A stretch of DNA of 64,000 nucleotides from Sandaracinus amylolyticus (GCF_000737325.1 NZ_CP011125.1:5642001-5706000), one strand, 5' to 3'. Shown: positions 26,859 to 36,977, counted from the stretch's first letter. Notes: generated by a model not told the origin, from the letters alone. Numbers and translations: made by a program.

Positions 26859-28745
26859 ATGCGCGACGACGAGCCGCCCTACCGTGCGATCGCGGACTCG
26901 ACGTACGACTGGGAGACGTGGATCGACGAGCACGATCGCGTGCGATGGGTGAACCCGGCGGTGCAGCGGCTCACCGGGTACGAGCCCGACGAGTGCCTCG
27001 CGATGCCCGGGTTCCCGCTCGCGATCGTGCATCCCGACGATCGCGCGCGCGCCGCGGAGGTGCTTCGCAGCGCACGCGAGGGGCGCACCGGCAACGACGT
27101 CGAGCTGCGCATCGTGCGGAAGGACGGCAGCACGCGCTTCGTCGCGATCTCGTGGCAGCCGCTGATCGTCCCGGCGGACGGTGCGCGCCGCGGGCTCCGG
27201 ACGAGCGTGCGCGACATCCAGGAGCGAAAGATCGCGGAGGAGCGCTTGCGCGAAGCGGAGCGGCAGGCCTCGCGATCCGCACACGAGCGCGCGGAGCTGC
27301 TCGCGACGCTGAGCCACGAGCTGCGCTCGCCGCTGCAGTGCATCGCCGGGTTCGCGGAGCTCCTCGCGCGCGAGCCCCTCGACGGCGAGCGACGACGATG
27401 GCTCGAGCTGGTCTCGGTGCAGAGCGACACGCTGCTCCGCCTCGTCGAAGATCTCCTCGAGCACGCATCACCCGGGGGCCCTCCCGTGCTGCGGCGCATG
27501 AGCTTCGACCTCGCGGCGCTCGTCGAGCACGAGGTCGACGCGATGCGACCGCGCGTGCACGACGGCGTGGTGCTCGGCGCGGCGATCGACGAGCGCGCGC
27601 GCGGCACGTTCGAAGGCGATCCCGATCAGCTCCGTCGCGTCCTCGCGAACCTGCTCTCGAACGCGACGCGCTTCACGAAGCGCGGGCGCATCGACGTGCG
27701 GCTCGCGGTCGACGAGGACGAGCTCGTGCTCGAGGTGCGCGACACCGGCGTCGGCATGAGCGACGCGCTGCTCGAGCACGCGCGGGAGCCGTTCGTCCAG
27801 GGCGCGCCGGGCGCTTCGTCGCGCAGTGGCGTCGGGCTGGGCCTCGCGATCGTCGATCGGCTGCTCGACGCGATGGGCGGCACGCTCGCGCTCGAGAGCC
27901 ACGAGGGCCAGGGCACGCGCGCCGTCGTGCGCTTCCGACTGTCGCGCACGAGCGCCGCGGCGCAGCCGGGCACACCCGCGGTGGAGCACGACCCGCGCGT
28001 CGCCGACGTGCGCGTGCTCGTCGTCGACGACTCCGATCCCGCGCGCGAGCTGCTCGGCGCGATGTTCCGCACGCTCGGCGTGCACGTGGACACCGTCGAG
28101 GACGGCCGCAGCGCGCTCGAGCGCGCGCGCAGCGAGCGCTACGACCTCGTCGTCATCGACTACCACATGCCCGAGCTCGACGGCCTCGAGACCGCGCGCC
28201 TCGTGCGCGCCGAGACACACCTCGCGTCGACGCGCCCGGTGCTCGCGCTGCTCACCGCGAACGTGCTCGCGGAGCCGCGCCACGATCCGGTCGGCGCGGG
28301 GCTCGACGTCGTGCTCGTGAAGCCGCTCCGCCTCGATCACGCGCGCGGCCTGGTACGGCTCGCGATCGACGGAGCGGATCGCGCGCGCACCGTGGTCGCG
28401 CCTCCGCGGCGCGCGGGCATCGACGAGATCGATCGCGAGGTGGTGCACGATCTCGCGTCGGTGCGCGGCGCCGATGGCACCACGCTCCTCGTGCGCACCG
28501 TCGCGCGTGTCCGCGCCCACGCCGCCGACGCGATCGCGAAGATGCGCGCGTCCGAGCCGCGCGCTGGAGACGCTCACGCGCTCAAGGGCCTCGTCGCGAG
28601 CATCGGCGCGAGACGTGCCGCGGAGCGCGCCGGCGCGCTCGAGACCGCGCTGCGCGAAGGCCTCGCGCGCGAGGTGATCGAGGCGCGCATCGACGCGCTC
28701 GAGCGCGATCTCGATCGCGCGCTCACCACGCTCGACGCGATGTGA
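26859..28745 (+). CDS. Hybrid histidine kinase (PAS-HisKA-HATPase-REC-Hpt)
   Basis: 628 residues, no membrane helix, so cytoplasmic. Order: PAS domain (about 8-135, GYEPDECLAMPGF, IVHPDDRAR), HisKA with phospho-His about 153 in LSHELRSPLQ, HATPase with N-box NLLSNATRF, G1 DTGVGMSD and G2 GVGLGLAIVDRLL. A receiver domain (about 383-505) has VVDDSD, acceptor Asp about 434 in VVIDYHMPELDG, TAN and VKPL. The C-terminal Hpt-like domain has His about 573 in DAHALKGLVASIGA. All phosphorelay residues are present, so a His-Asp-His-Asp relay ending on the upstream NarL-type regulator is likely. The input signal is unknown. Confidence 0.9.
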   Translation: MRDDEPPYRAIADSTYDWETWIDEHDRVRWVNPAVQRLTGYEPDECLAMPGFPLAIVHPDDRARAAEVLRSAREGRTGNDVELRIVRKDGSTRFVAISWQPLIVPADGARRGLRTSVRDIQERKIAEERLREAERQASRSAHERAELLATLSHELRSPLQCIAGFAELLAREPLDGERRRWLELVSVQSDTLLRLVEDLLEHASPGGPPVLRRMSFDLAALVEHEVDAMRPRVHDGVVLGAAIDERARGTFEGDPDQLRRVLANLLSNATRFTKRGRIDVRLAVDEDELVLEVRDTGVGMSDALLEHAREPFVQGAPGASSRSGVGLGLAIVDRLLDAMGGTLALESHEGQGTRAVVRFRLSRTSAAAQPGTPAVEHDPRVADVRVLVVDDSDPARELLGAMFRTLGVHVDTVEDGRSALERARSERYDLVVIDYHMPELDGLETARLVRAETHLASTRPVLALLTANVLAEPRHDPVGAGLDVVLVKPLRLDHARGLVRLAIDGADRARTVVAPPRRAGIDEIDREVVHDLASVRGADGTTLLVRTVARVRAHAADAIAKMRASEPRAGDAHALKGLVASIGARRAAERAGALETALREGLAREVIEARIDALERDLDRALTTLDAM

Positions 28746-28761
28746 GCGCGCGACCGGAGCG

Positions 28762-31206
28762 TCAGCCGGTCATCATCTTCCCGAACTTCGCGTTCAGCAT
28801 CGGGTCGCTCGCGAGCTTGATCCCCCACGCCTGCGACGCCTGCATGTAGCTGCCCATGTCGAGCCCGTACTTCTTCAGCGCGCCGTTGAAGTCGCCGCCC
28901 TGCATCTGTTTCATGAGGCCGACGTAGTCCGACAGCTTCGCGAGCTTCTGGCCGGGGAACACGGTGGGATCGGCATCGCCGCCCTCCCCCGCCGCCATCG
29001 CCTGCGCCGCCGCCATCTGGTTCTGCTTCGCGCTCTCCACGTCGAACGCGCCGCCGCGGATCTGCTGCGCGACGCGCCCTTCGTGGCTGTTCGCGTCCAC
29101 GCCCGACTGCTTCAGCTGGAAGCGCGCGGTCAGATCGAAGAACCGCTTCTGCAGCGCGCCGTCCGCGTTGATCCGCTGATCCCACCCCGGCACACGCGCC
29201 GCGGCCGCGCTCATCGGCGCCGGAATCCCGAAGCGCTTGCACAACGCGGCGAGCTCCGGCTGCGCACCGCCGCCCATCGCGGCCATGATCGCGCTGCCCG
29301 CGCCGCCGCCCTGCTTCATCAGGATCGCGTCACGCAGCGCGCTCAGCTCGGCGTACTGCTCGAGCGTCAGCCCGCCGTGCTTCTCCTCCGCGAACTCGAC
29401 CTTCTGCGACTCGCACCGCAGCTTCCACTGCGCGAGCTTCTCCACCATCTCGCGCGGGTGCCCGCCGAGGTTCTTCCACACGTTGACGAGCGGGTACTCC
29501 CAGCACGTGAAGCCCTGCTGCGGGATGATCTTCTCGAGCTGCGCGAACACGCCCTCGACGTCCTCGCGCACGCTCGCGTCGTGCGCCGCGAGCCAGCCCA
29601 TCGCGACGATCGCGGCATCGCACACCCAGTCCGTCGGACCGAACGCGATCGACCACAACGTGCGCCGACGCTGGCTGCTCTCCCAGGGCGTCGCGTCGAG
29701 GTACGCGATCACCAGCGCCGCCGCGACCTGACACTTCTGCACCCAGATCAGCGGGTCGTGCCGCGGCGACGGCAGCGGCGGCGGATGCACCATCGCGCAG
29801 AGCAGCTGGTTCATCCACGCCGGCCCCATCTGCGCCGCGAGCGCCTGCGCGAGCGGCTGCCACATCGGCAGGCAGTACGGCGTCTTCGCGATCTCCGCGA
29901 TCGCCGCGTGCACGCGCGGATCGGGCGCCGGCGTGTTGGGCCGCGGCACCTTGTCGTCGAACGCCCAGAGCTGGAAGTCGACCTGCGCTTTCGGCGAGCG
30001 CGGGTCGGGCTGCTGCACGCCCTCGACCTTCGCCGCGATGCCGACCTGCATCCAGCCCTGCGCCTTCGTCCACAGCTGGAACGCCGCGAGCGCGCTCGGC
30101 GCCTCCATGTACGTCAGCGGGATGTCGATCCCGAGCCCGGTGGGCGGCGGCGGCTTCCGCGTGAGCTGCGCGATGATGTCGCGCGCGGCGTGCGCGGTGG
30201 AGTCTCCCGCGCCGGGCAGCCACGTGAAGTACGGCTTGTCGCCGAACAGATCCATCAAGAGGTCGGACGCACGCCCGTTGCCGTCGGCCATGCGCCACAG
30301 CTGCTCGCGCACGTCGGGCGCGCCGGTCTTCTTGTGCTCGGCGTACAGGATCGACGCGCTCGCCCACGCCTGCTTGCCGTCCTTCGCGAGCACGTCGCGA
30401 TACGCCGCGATCGCCTCGTCCCAGCGCGACGCGCCGAGGTACGTGTCGCCGACGTCGAGCAGCGCCGCGATCTCGTCGGGCCGCATCGAGTACGCGTGGC
30501 GGTAGTACTGCACCGCCTCGTCGACGCGCTTCGCATCGCGGAGCGCGCTCGCGAGACCGATGCACGTGTTCCAGTCGTTCTTCAGCTGGAACGCGTAGCC
30601 CGCGTACTGGATCGCCTGGTCGAAGCGCGCGACGCGCCGGAGCGCGACGCCGATCGCGAAGATGACGAACGCCTCCTGCGGGTGCGCGCCGTAGAGCGCA
30701 CCGAGCAGATCGACCGCGGCCTCGCAGTTCTTCCGGCGCGGATCGCTCTCGGAGCACGGCGCGCTCACGCTCGTCACGGCGCGCAGCACCGAGGGCACGA
30801 TGCGCCCGGTGATCACGTCGAGCGGGATCGACTGCACCACGCCCGGCTGCTGCGCCCAGTCGCGCGCCCACGCGAGGTACGCGCAGTCGGGCCGCACCGC
30901 CGCGACCTCCGCGACCGTCGCGATCGCCTCCGCGTGCTGCTTCTTCCACGCGAGCACGTAGCCGCGCGTCGCGGCGGTGATGAAGTCCGCCTTCGCCTCG
31001 TCGGGCCGCACGAACACCATCGGATCGGGCGCCTTCGACAGCACCTGATCGATCAGCGCGCGCCACTCGCGGTTCGTCGGATCGGTCGCGAGCGCCGAGC
31101 TCACGTGGAAGAGCGCCTGCGCGAGATCGCTCCGCGCCAGCGCCTGCCTCGCATGCTCGATGTTGTCGAGCGCGACGTTGCCCCCGAGCTGTCCCTCGAT
31201 CGCCAC
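28762..31206 (-). CDS. TPR-containing protein
   Basis: 814 residues from the GTG at 31206, which has a strong GGGAGGGG ribosome site; no signal peptide. TPR-like helices occur in the first half (ALFHVSSALATDPTNREWRA, AVQYYRHAYSMRPDEIAALL, AIAAYRDVLAKDGKQAWAS). The second half has many Trp and Cys residues (WVCDAAIVAMGWLAAHD, GFTCWEYPLVNVWKNLGG) and may be a HEAT- or TPR-like scaffold. The C-terminus is Met/Gln-rich (LMKQMQGGDFNGALKKYG). Cytoplasmic; function not recognised. Convergent with the hybrid kinase and divergent from the lipase-like lipoprotein. Confidence 0.75.
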   Translation of the reverse strand: MAIEGQLGGNVALDNIEHARQALARSDLAQALFHVSSALATDPTNREWRALIDQVLSKAPDPMVFVRPDEAKADFITAATRGYVLAWKKQHAEAIATVAEVAAVRPDCAYLAWARDWAQQPGVVQSIPLDVITGRIVPSVLRAVTSVSAPCSESDPRRKNCEAAVDLLGALYGAHPQEAFVIFAIGVALRRVARFDQAIQYAGYAFQLKNDWNTCIGLASALRDAKRVDEAVQYYRHAYSMRPDEIAALLDVGDTYLGASRWDEAIAAYRDVLAKDGKQAWASASILYAEHKKTGAPDVREQLWRMADGNGRASDLLMDLFGDKPYFTWLPGAGDSTAHAARDIIAQLTRKPPPPTGLGIDIPLTYMEAPSALAAFQLWTKAQGWMQVGIAAKVEGVQQPDPRSPKAQVDFQLWAFDDKVPRPNTPAPDPRVHAAIAEIAKTPYCLPMWQPLAQALAAQMGPAWMNQLLCAMVHPPPLPSPRHDPLIWVQKCQVAAALVIAYLDATPWESSQRRRTLWSIAFGPTDWVCDAAIVAMGWLAAHDASVREDVEGVFAQLEKIIPQQGFTCWEYPLVNVWKNLGGHPREMVEKLAQWKLRCESQKVEFAEEKHGGLTLEQYAELSALRDAILMKQGGGAGSAIMAAMGGGAQPELAALCKRFGIPAPMSAAAARVPGWDQRINADGALQKRFFDLTARFQLKQSGVDANSHEGRVAQQIRGGAFDVESAKQNQMAAAQAMAAGEGGDADPTVFPGQKLAKLSDYVGLMKQMQGGDFNGALKKYGLDMGSYMQASQAWGIKLASDPMLNAKFGKMMTG

Positions 31207-31260
31207 GGCCCCTCCCTCGTTCTCGCGCGACGAGTCTACCTGCGCGCGGTCGCGAGCACG

Positions 31261-31289
31261 TTGAGCTTTTCGCGACCGACCCGTACGCT
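31261..31289 (+). promoter_or_regulatory. Possible promoter of the lipase-like lipoprotein gene
   Basis: TTGAGC (31261-31266), 17-bp spacer and TACGCT (31284-31289), with the ATG only 9 bp downstream and no Shine-Dalgarno sequence. This would give a leaderless or nearly leaderless message. Confidence 0.4.
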
Positions 31290-31297
31290 TTTCGCCG

Positions 31298-33349
31298 ATG
31301 GCGCGCACCGGACGTACGCTCGCGATCTTCGCCTCCGCGCTGCTCGCGTCGTGCTTCGAGGACACCTCGACGCCGATCGTCACGGACGTCGATCGCGAGG
31401 TGTTCATGGACTTCGCGTCGAGCGATCTCTACGGCGCGCCGTTCCCCGGCGAGCACCTCGTCGGCGACGACGGTGCGATCGATCTCTCGCGCGCGACGAA
31501 CCCCGTCGGCAGCACGATCGTCGATCAGATCCACGACGCGCTCGCGACCGTCGACGGCTTCGGCACGACGTCGCCGATCCACTTCCGTCTCGACGGCCCG
31601 ATCGACACGTCGCTCCTGCCGGACGCGCGCGCGAGCGTGACGTCGAGCTCGCCGATCCTGCTCCTCGACGTCGATCCCGAGTCGCCCTTCCACGGCGCGT
31701 TGCACCCGTTCCGCGCGTCGTTCGACGTCGACGCCGGTCCGTATGCGGGCCCGAACCTCCTCACGCTCCTGCCGGTGCAGGGACGCCCGCTCCGGCCGCG
31801 CACGCGCTACGCCGCCATCCTCACGCGCGCGCTGCGCGGCGACGACGATCAGCCGTTCGTCCGCGCGCCCGCGCTCGACGCGCTGCTCGCGGGCGAGACC
31901 CCGGATGGCCTCTCCGAGCGCGCGGCGAGCGCGTTCCGCGACGCGCTCGATCGGCTCCGCGAGCTCGAGACGGTCGCGCTCGACGACGTCGTCGCGCTCA
32001 CCGTGTTCCGCACCGGCGATCCGCTCGAGGTGCTGCGCCGCGCGGTCGCCGCGACCGAAGGCGCGCATGCGCCCGCGCTCGAGACCGCGTTCGAGGCGCG
32101 CGAGACCTTCGACGACTACTGCGTCTTCGAGGGCGCGATGCGCGTGCCCGTGTTCCAGCAGGGCGAGCCGCCCTTCCAGCGCGAAGGCGGCGCGTGGGCG
32201 CTCGACGACGACGGCGCGCCGGTCCGCCAGCGCGAAGAGACGGCGCGCGTGTGGATCACGATCCCGCGCACCACGATGCCCGCGGCGGGCTTCCCGACCA
32301 CGATGCTGATCCGCACCGGCGCGGGCGGAGATCGTCCGCTGGTCGATCGCGGCGCGCGCGCCGAGGAAGGCGGCCCCGCGCTCGCGCCGGGCACCGGTCC
32401 CGCGCTCGAATTCGCGCGCGCAGGGTTCGCGGGGATCAGCATCGAGGGGCCGCACGGTGGCTCGCGCAACGTGAGCGGCGGCGACGAGCAGTTCCTCGTC
32501 TTCAACATCCAGAACCCGATCGCGCTGCGCGACAACCTGCGTCAGTCGGCGCTCGAGCTGGTGCTGCTCGCGCGCGCGCTCGACACGCTCACGATCGACG
32601 CGTCGTCGTGCGAGGGCTTCGCCTCCGAGGACGGCAGCGCGCGCTTCGACACCGCGCACCTCGCGCTCTTCGGTCACTCGATGGGCGCGTCGATCGCACC
32701 GCTCGCCGCGGCGTTCGAGCCGCGCTTCGCCGCGCTCGTGCTGAGCGGCGCAGGCGCGAGCTGGATCGAGAACGTCGTGTACAAGGAGCGCCCGATCGCG
32801 ACGCGCCCGCTCGCCGAGGCGCTCCTCCGCTACACGGGGCGTCGCCAGCTCACCGAGCACGACGTGATGCTCGGCCTCCTGCAGTGGGCGGGCGAGGCCG
32901 CGGACGCGCAGGTCTACGCGCCGCTGCTCGTGCACGCGCCGGAGGTCGGCGCGCCGCGACACGTGCTGATGTTCCAGGGCATCGTGGATCGCTACATCCT
33001 GCCGCCGATCGCGAACCCGCTGTCGCTCGCGCTCGGGGTCGATCGTGCGGGCCCCGCGCTCGACGCGGACGATCCGCGCCTCGATGCGTACGACACGCTC
33101 GAGCACCTCCTGTGGCTCAGCACGCGCGGCCTCGTCGATCTCCCGGCTGCCGGCAACGTGGAGATCGACGATGCGATCGTCACCGCGGTCGTCGCGCAGC
33201 ACGCCGAGGACGGCATCGAGGACGGCCACGAGACGGCGTTCCAGACCGAGGCACCGAAGGCGCAGTACCGATGCTTCCTCCGCACGTTCGCGCGCGACGA
33301 AGCGCCGCGCGTGCCCGATCCCGGCGTGTCCGATCCTTCGTGCGAATGA
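31298..33349 (+). CDS. Lipase-like alpha/beta-hydrolase lipoprotein
   Basis: 683 residues. Lipoprotein signal at the N-terminus (TLAIFASALLASC, lipid Cys about 19). The first 200 residues resemble the N-terminal domain of VolA-type bacterial lipases (FMDFASSDLYGAPFPGEHL, VDGFGTTSPIHFRLDG). The C-terminal alpha/beta-hydrolase has a nucleophile elbow, LALFGHSMGASIAP, at about 453-459. It is a paralogue of the lipoprotein at 59944-62094. Likely anchored in the outer membrane and acting on lipid or ester substrates; the substrate is not shown. Confidence 0.75.
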   Translation: MARTGRTLAIFASALLASCFEDTSTPIVTDVDREVFMDFASSDLYGAPFPGEHLVGDDGAIDLSRATNPVGSTIVDQIHDALATVDGFGTTSPIHFRLDGPIDTSLLPDARASVTSSSPILLLDVDPESPFHGALHPFRASFDVDAGPYAGPNLLTLLPVQGRPLRPRTRYAAILTRALRGDDDQPFVRAPALDALLAGETPDGLSERAASAFRDALDRLRELETVALDDVVALTVFRTGDPLEVLRRAVAATEGAHAPALETAFEARETFDDYCVFEGAMRVPVFQQGEPPFQREGGAWALDDDGAPVRQREETARVWITIPRTTMPAAGFPTTMLIRTGAGGDRPLVDRGARAEEGGPALAPGTGPALEFARAGFAGISIEGPHGGSRNVSGGDEQFLVFNIQNPIALRDNLRQSALELVLLARALDTLTIDASSCEGFASEDGSARFDTAHLALFGHSMGASIAPLAAAFEPRFAALVLSGAGASWIENVVYKERPIATRPLAEALLRYTGRRQLTEHDVMLGLLQWAGEAADAQVYAPLLVHAPEVGAPRHVLMFQGIVDRYILPPIANPLSLALGVDRAGPALDADDPRLDAYDTLEHLLWLSTRGLVDLPAAGNVEIDDAIVTAVVAQHAEDGIEDGHETAFQTEAPKAQYRCFLRTFARDEAPRVPDPGVSDPSCE

Positions 33350-33359
33350 GAGCGACCGA

Positions 33360-34835
33360 GTGAACGACATCGTGATGATCGAGACCCTCCCCGCGCGCAC
33401 CGTGCGCGAAGATCCGCTGACCTGGTCCGGCACCCGCATCGCGCAGGCGATCCGCACCGGCGAGCGCACCAGCGAGGAGATCGTCGGCCTGCACCTCGCG
33501 CACATGCAGCGCGTCAACCCGCGCCTCAACGCGGTCGTGCGCGCGCGCGCCGACGACGCGCTCGCGGAGGCACGCCGCGCGGACGAGGCGCCGAAGAGCG
33601 CCGCGCTGCCGCGCTTCCACGGCGTGCCGTGCACGATCAAGGAGACGTTCGCGCTCACCGGCATGCCGCTCACGGCGGGGCTGGTCGCGCGCCGCGAGAT
33701 CGTCAGCGAGACCGACGCGGTCGCGGTGCGTCGCATGCGCGCGATGGGCGCGATCCCGCTCGGCGTGACGAACGTGTCCGAGCTCTGCATGTGGATGGAG
33801 AGCCACAACACGGTCTACGGGCGCTGCCACAACCCGTACGACGCGTCGCGTACCGTCGGCGGCAGCTCGGGCGGCGAAGGCGCGGCGATCGGCGCGGGCA
33901 TCGCGCCGTTCGGCCTCGGCGCCGACGTCGGCGGATCGATCCGCATGCCCGCGTTCTTCAACGGCGTGTTCGGCCACAAGCCGACCGGCGGGCTCGTGCC
34001 GAACGCGGGGCAGTGGCCGATCGCGCACGGTCCCGCGCTCCGCTACCTGTGCAGCGGACCGATCGCACGTCGCGCGGAGGATCTCTGGCCGCTGCTCTGC
34101 GATCTCGCGGGCCCCGATGCCGCGAGCCCGGAGTGCGTCGAGTGCGTCGCCGGCGATCCGAGCGAGGTGTCGCTCGAGGGGCTGCGGGTGCTGCACGTCG
34201 CCGACAACGGCCTCAACCGCGTGCATCGCGAGCTCGCCGCGGCACAGGAACGCGCGGCGCGTCACCTCGAGGCGCGCGGCGCGCGCGTCGAGCGCATGCG
34301 CATCCCGGCGCTCGCCGAGTCCGTCCTGATCTGGGCCGCGATGATGAGCGACGCGGGCGGCGAGGAGTTCGCGGACATGCTCTTCGGCGCGCGTCGCCCG
34401 CTCCTGCCGGAGCTCGCGCGCTTCGTCGTCGGTCGCAGCCCTCACACGCTCCCGGCGCTCGCGCTCGCGGCGCTCGAGCAGATCCCGAAGCGACTGCCGG
34501 GCGACACCTCGAAGACCGTCGCGAAGGGCCACGCGCTCAAGCGCGAGCTCGTCGAGCGCATCGGCGACGGAGTGATGCTGTATCCGTCGTACACGCGCCC
34601 CGCGCCGCGCCACAACATGCCGCTGCTCACGCCGATCGACTGGGCGTACTGCGCGGTGATCAACGTGATGGAGCTGCCGAGCACGCAGGTCCCGCTGGGC
34701 CTCGGCAGCGAGGGCCTTCCGCTCGGCTGTCAGGTCATCGGGCGTCATCGCAACGACCACGTGACCATCGCCGTGGCGCTGGAGCTCGAGCGCGCGTTCG
34801 GCGGATGGGTCCCTCCGGCGCTGCTGCGCCGCTGA
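33360..34835 (+). CDS. Amidase signature family hydrolase
   Basis: 491 residues. The Ser-cisSer-Lys triad is visible: Lys about 94 in CTIKETFALTG, cis-Ser in RTVGGSSGGEGAAIG (about 168-172) and nucleophile Ser in DVGGSIRMPAFFNGVFGHKPT (about 192). The GxxPxSGGS region and C-terminus fit fatty-acid-amide-hydrolase or GatA-like members, but there is no GatB/GatC nearby. It should hydrolyse an amide in the cytoplasm. GTG at 33360, 10 bp after the lipoprotein stop with a GAGAG site, is preferred; an ATG at 33375 is possible. Probably co-transcribed with the lipoprotein. Confidence 0.85.
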   Translation: MNDIVMIETLPARTVREDPLTWSGTRIAQAIRTGERTSEEIVGLHLAHMQRVNPRLNAVVRARADDALAEARRADEAPKSAALPRFHGVPCTIKETFALTGMPLTAGLVARREIVSETDAVAVRRMRAMGAIPLGVTNVSELCMWMESHNTVYGRCHNPYDASRTVGGSSGGEGAAIGAGIAPFGLGADVGGSIRMPAFFNGVFGHKPTGGLVPNAGQWPIAHGPALRYLCSGPIARRAEDLWPLLCDLAGPDAASPECVECVAGDPSEVSLEGLRVLHVADNGLNRVHRELAAAQERAARHLEARGARVERMRIPALAESVLIWAAMMSDAGGEEFADMLFGARRPLLPELARFVVGRSPHTLPALALAALEQIPKRLPGDTSKTVAKGHALKRELVERIGDGVMLYPSYTRPAPRHNMPLLTPIDWAYCAVINVMELPSTQVPLGLGSEGLPLGCQVIGRHRNDHVTIAVALELERAFGGWVPPALLRR

Positions 34836-34862
34836 GCGTCGATCTCGATGGGCGCCGGAGCA

Positions 34863-34902
34863 GCGCGCGCGCCGTACATCGGGCGCGCCGCAGCGCGTTT
34901 TT
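34863..34902 (+). terminator. Possible terminator after the amidase gene
   Basis: GCGCGCC (34867-34873) pairs with GGCGCGC (34882-34888) around an 8-nt loop, with a five-T run at 34898-34902 after a short spacer. It lies about 30 bp past the amidase stop. The spacer between stem and T-run is a weakness. Confidence 0.35.
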
Positions 34903-34963
34903 CCCGCGGATCTGCGCGGCACGGCGCTTGAGATGCGCGTCTTTCCGCTGGGGGAGATCGCAC

Positions 34964-36136
34964 ATGACGCGCGACGGACTCGCGGTGATCGGGATGCTCG
35001 CGGCGCTCGCCTCGGGATGCGATGGAGCGAGCGCGACGTACGAGCCATGCGGTGCCTACGGACAGTGCAGCGGCGGGCGCACGTGCGTCGACGGTCGATG
35101 CACGATGCCGCCCACGCCTCGCGCGGACCTCGACGGTGGCGGGGCGCGCCCCGATGCCGGGCCGTGTCGCGCGATCACCGCGGAGTCGACGGCGCGCCCG
35201 GTGCCCGTCGACATCGTCGTCGCGATCGACAACTCGGGCAGCATGTCCGAGGAAGCGGCGCAGGTGCGCACGAACATCAACACGTTCGCGTCCATCCTCG
35301 GCGCGAGCGGTCTCGACTACCGCGTCGTGCTGATCAGCCGTCCCGACGGCGAGCGCGGCGTCTGCGTGCCGGTGCCGCTCGGCTCGGGCGAGCCCGACTG
35401 CACGAGCGGCCCCGAAGGACGCCTGCTCGCGATCCACGACGCCGTCGGATCCGACGACGCGATCGATCTCGTGATCGAGCACTACCCCGACTACCGCGAC
35501 TTCCTCCGCCCGAACGCCGCGAAGGCGTTCCTCTGGATCACCGACGACGAGGCCGGGACGTTCAGCGCCGACGCCGCGCGCGACGCGCTCGCGGCGCTCG
35601 AGCCCGACGGCATGTTCGCGCGCACCATCCACAACTCGATCGTCGGCCACTACGGCGAGACGCCCGCGACGTGGGCCGACGACGCCGCCGGCGACTGCGA
35701 GTCGCTCGCCGATCCCGGCGAGACGTACATGCGCCTCACGCAGTGCCTCGACGATCGCAACGAGCCGATCGCCGACTGCATCGCGGGCCGCAGCGGCCGC
35801 GTGTGCGAGACGGACTGGAGCGCGATCTTCGACTCGATCGCGCGCGGCGTGATCGAAGGCGTGCCCGTGCCGTGCGAGTTCGCGCTTCCCGACGCACCGC
35901 CCGGCGCGGTGCTCGATCACGACGCGATCCGCGTCACCTACACCGCGGGCGATGGATCGCGACGCGAGCTCGCGCGCGCTCCGAGCGCGAGCGCGTGCGC
36001 CGCGGACGCGTGGCACTTCGACGACGCGGCGTCGCCGCGCGCGATCACGCTCTGCAGCGAGCTCTGTCGCACCGTGCAGTCCGACGCCGACGCGCGGCTC
36101 GACATCGGCTTCGGCTGCTTCCCCGCCCTGGAGTGA
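34964..36136 (+). CDS. VWA-domain lipoprotein
   Basis: 390 residues. ATG at 34964 with a GGGGGAG site begins a lipoprotein signal (LAVIGMLAALASGC). A short Cys-rich module (CGAYGQCSGGRTCVDGRC) and an Asp/Gly linker lead to a von Willebrand factor A fold with the MIDAS motif DNSGSMS at about residues 88-94, plus AFLWITDDEAG where a second metal-binding Asp would lie. Further Cys pairs near the C-terminus (CETDW, CSELCRTVQSD) suggest disulphides. Likely a surface metal-dependent adhesion or scaffold protein; partners unknown. It converges on the next gene with 1 bp between stops. Confidence 0.8.
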   Translation: MTRDGLAVIGMLAALASGCDGASATYEPCGAYGQCSGGRTCVDGRCTMPPTPRADLDGGGARPDAGPCRAITAESTARPVPVDIVVAIDNSGSMSEEAAQVRTNINTFASILGASGLDYRVVLISRPDGERGVCVPVPLGSGEPDCTSGPEGRLLAIHDAVGSDDAIDLVIEHYPDYRDFLRPNAAKAFLWITDDEAGTFSADAARDALAALEPDGMFARTIHNSIVGHYGETPATWADDAAGDCESLADPGETYMRLTQCLDDRNEPIADCIAGRSGRVCETDWSAIFDSIARGVIEGVPVPCEFALPDAPPGAVLDHDAIRVTYTAGDGSRRELARAPSASACAADAWHFDDAASPRAITLCSELCRTVQSDADARLDIGFGCFPALE

Positions 36137-36137
36137 C

Positions 36138-36935
36138 TCAGGGCTCGGTCTCCGCGGCGAGCGCGGCGAACGGATCGGGCCCCGGCTCGAGCTCGGACAG
36201 ATGCGCCGCGCCCTCGACGTCGCTGAGCTCCAGCGTGAACGGCCCGGCCTCGTGCCGCGTCGCGATGCGCGCGCCCGTCGGCAGCGTGATCCAGCCGTCC
36301 CAGCTCGCCTCGACGCCGCCGATCGGCAGCACGCTGACCCACATGCGCCACGCGCGCGGCGTCCCGTCCTCGCCGAGCAGCCACAGGTACGCATCGCCCG
36401 GCGTCACGCCGCCCGACGCATACTCCACGAGCAGCGCGCTGCGCCCCTCGACGCGCACGATCGATCGCGTCGTCCCGCGATCCCGCACCTTGTACGGCGC
36501 GATCAGCCAGAACGAGTCGTTGATCCACTGGGCCCACGCGTCGCGGATCGCACGCCGTGCCTCGTCGCCGGCCAGGCGCACGCCGCCACGCGTCGCGACC
36601 CCGTGCGACGGGTCGTCGAGATCGACGAGCACCTCGAGATCGCCCGCGCGCACACGCGCCCAGTCGCGCTCGCGATCCCACAGATGACGCGTGCCCGACG
36701 GCCCGAACGTCCACCGGATCGCGCCGGTGCGCTCCCACGCGTCGGACCGGAGCGCGCCGAGCATCTCGTCCGCGAGCAGCTCCGCCTCGTCTCCCGGGAC
36801 GCCGTGGGGACGCGGCCTATCGAGCGCGATGAACGCGCCCGTCAGCACGAGCGCGACGGTCGCGATCGCGCCGCCACACCCGAGCGCCCAGTGCCGCTTC
36901 CGACGCCCCGCCCCGACCTTCGCCGTGTCGCCCAC
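36138..36935 (-). CDS. Unknown membrane-anchored protein
   Basis: 265 residues. A basic N-terminus (AGRRKRHW) and one membrane helix (about 17-38, LGCGGAIATVALVLTGAFIAL) anchor a Trp-rich domain outside the membrane (IRWTFGPSGTRHLWDRERDW, AYLWLLGEDGTPRAWRMWVS). The beta-rich pattern recalls lipid- or outer-membrane-protein sorting proteins, but I cannot assign a family. No catalytic motif seen. 42 bp separate it from the cytochrome-like lipoprotein stop, so it may be the last gene of that operon's neighbourhood or stand alone. Confidence 0.65.
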   Translation of the reverse strand: MGDTAKVGAGRRKRHWALGCGGAIATVALVLTGAFIALDRPRPHGVPGDEAELLADEMLGALRSDAWERTGAIRWTFGPSGTRHLWDRERDWARVRAGDLEVLVDLDDPSHGVATRGGVRLAGDEARRAIRDAWAQWINDSFWLIAPYKVRDRGTTRSIVRVEGRSALLVEYASGGVTPGDAYLWLLGEDGTPRAWRMWVSVLPIGGVEASWDGWITLPTGARIATRHEAGPFTLELSDVEGAAHLSELEPGPDPFAALAAETEP

Positions 36936-36977
36936 GAGCGCGTTCTCGCGCGCCCGCGAGCGCGCGCAAGCCGCCCG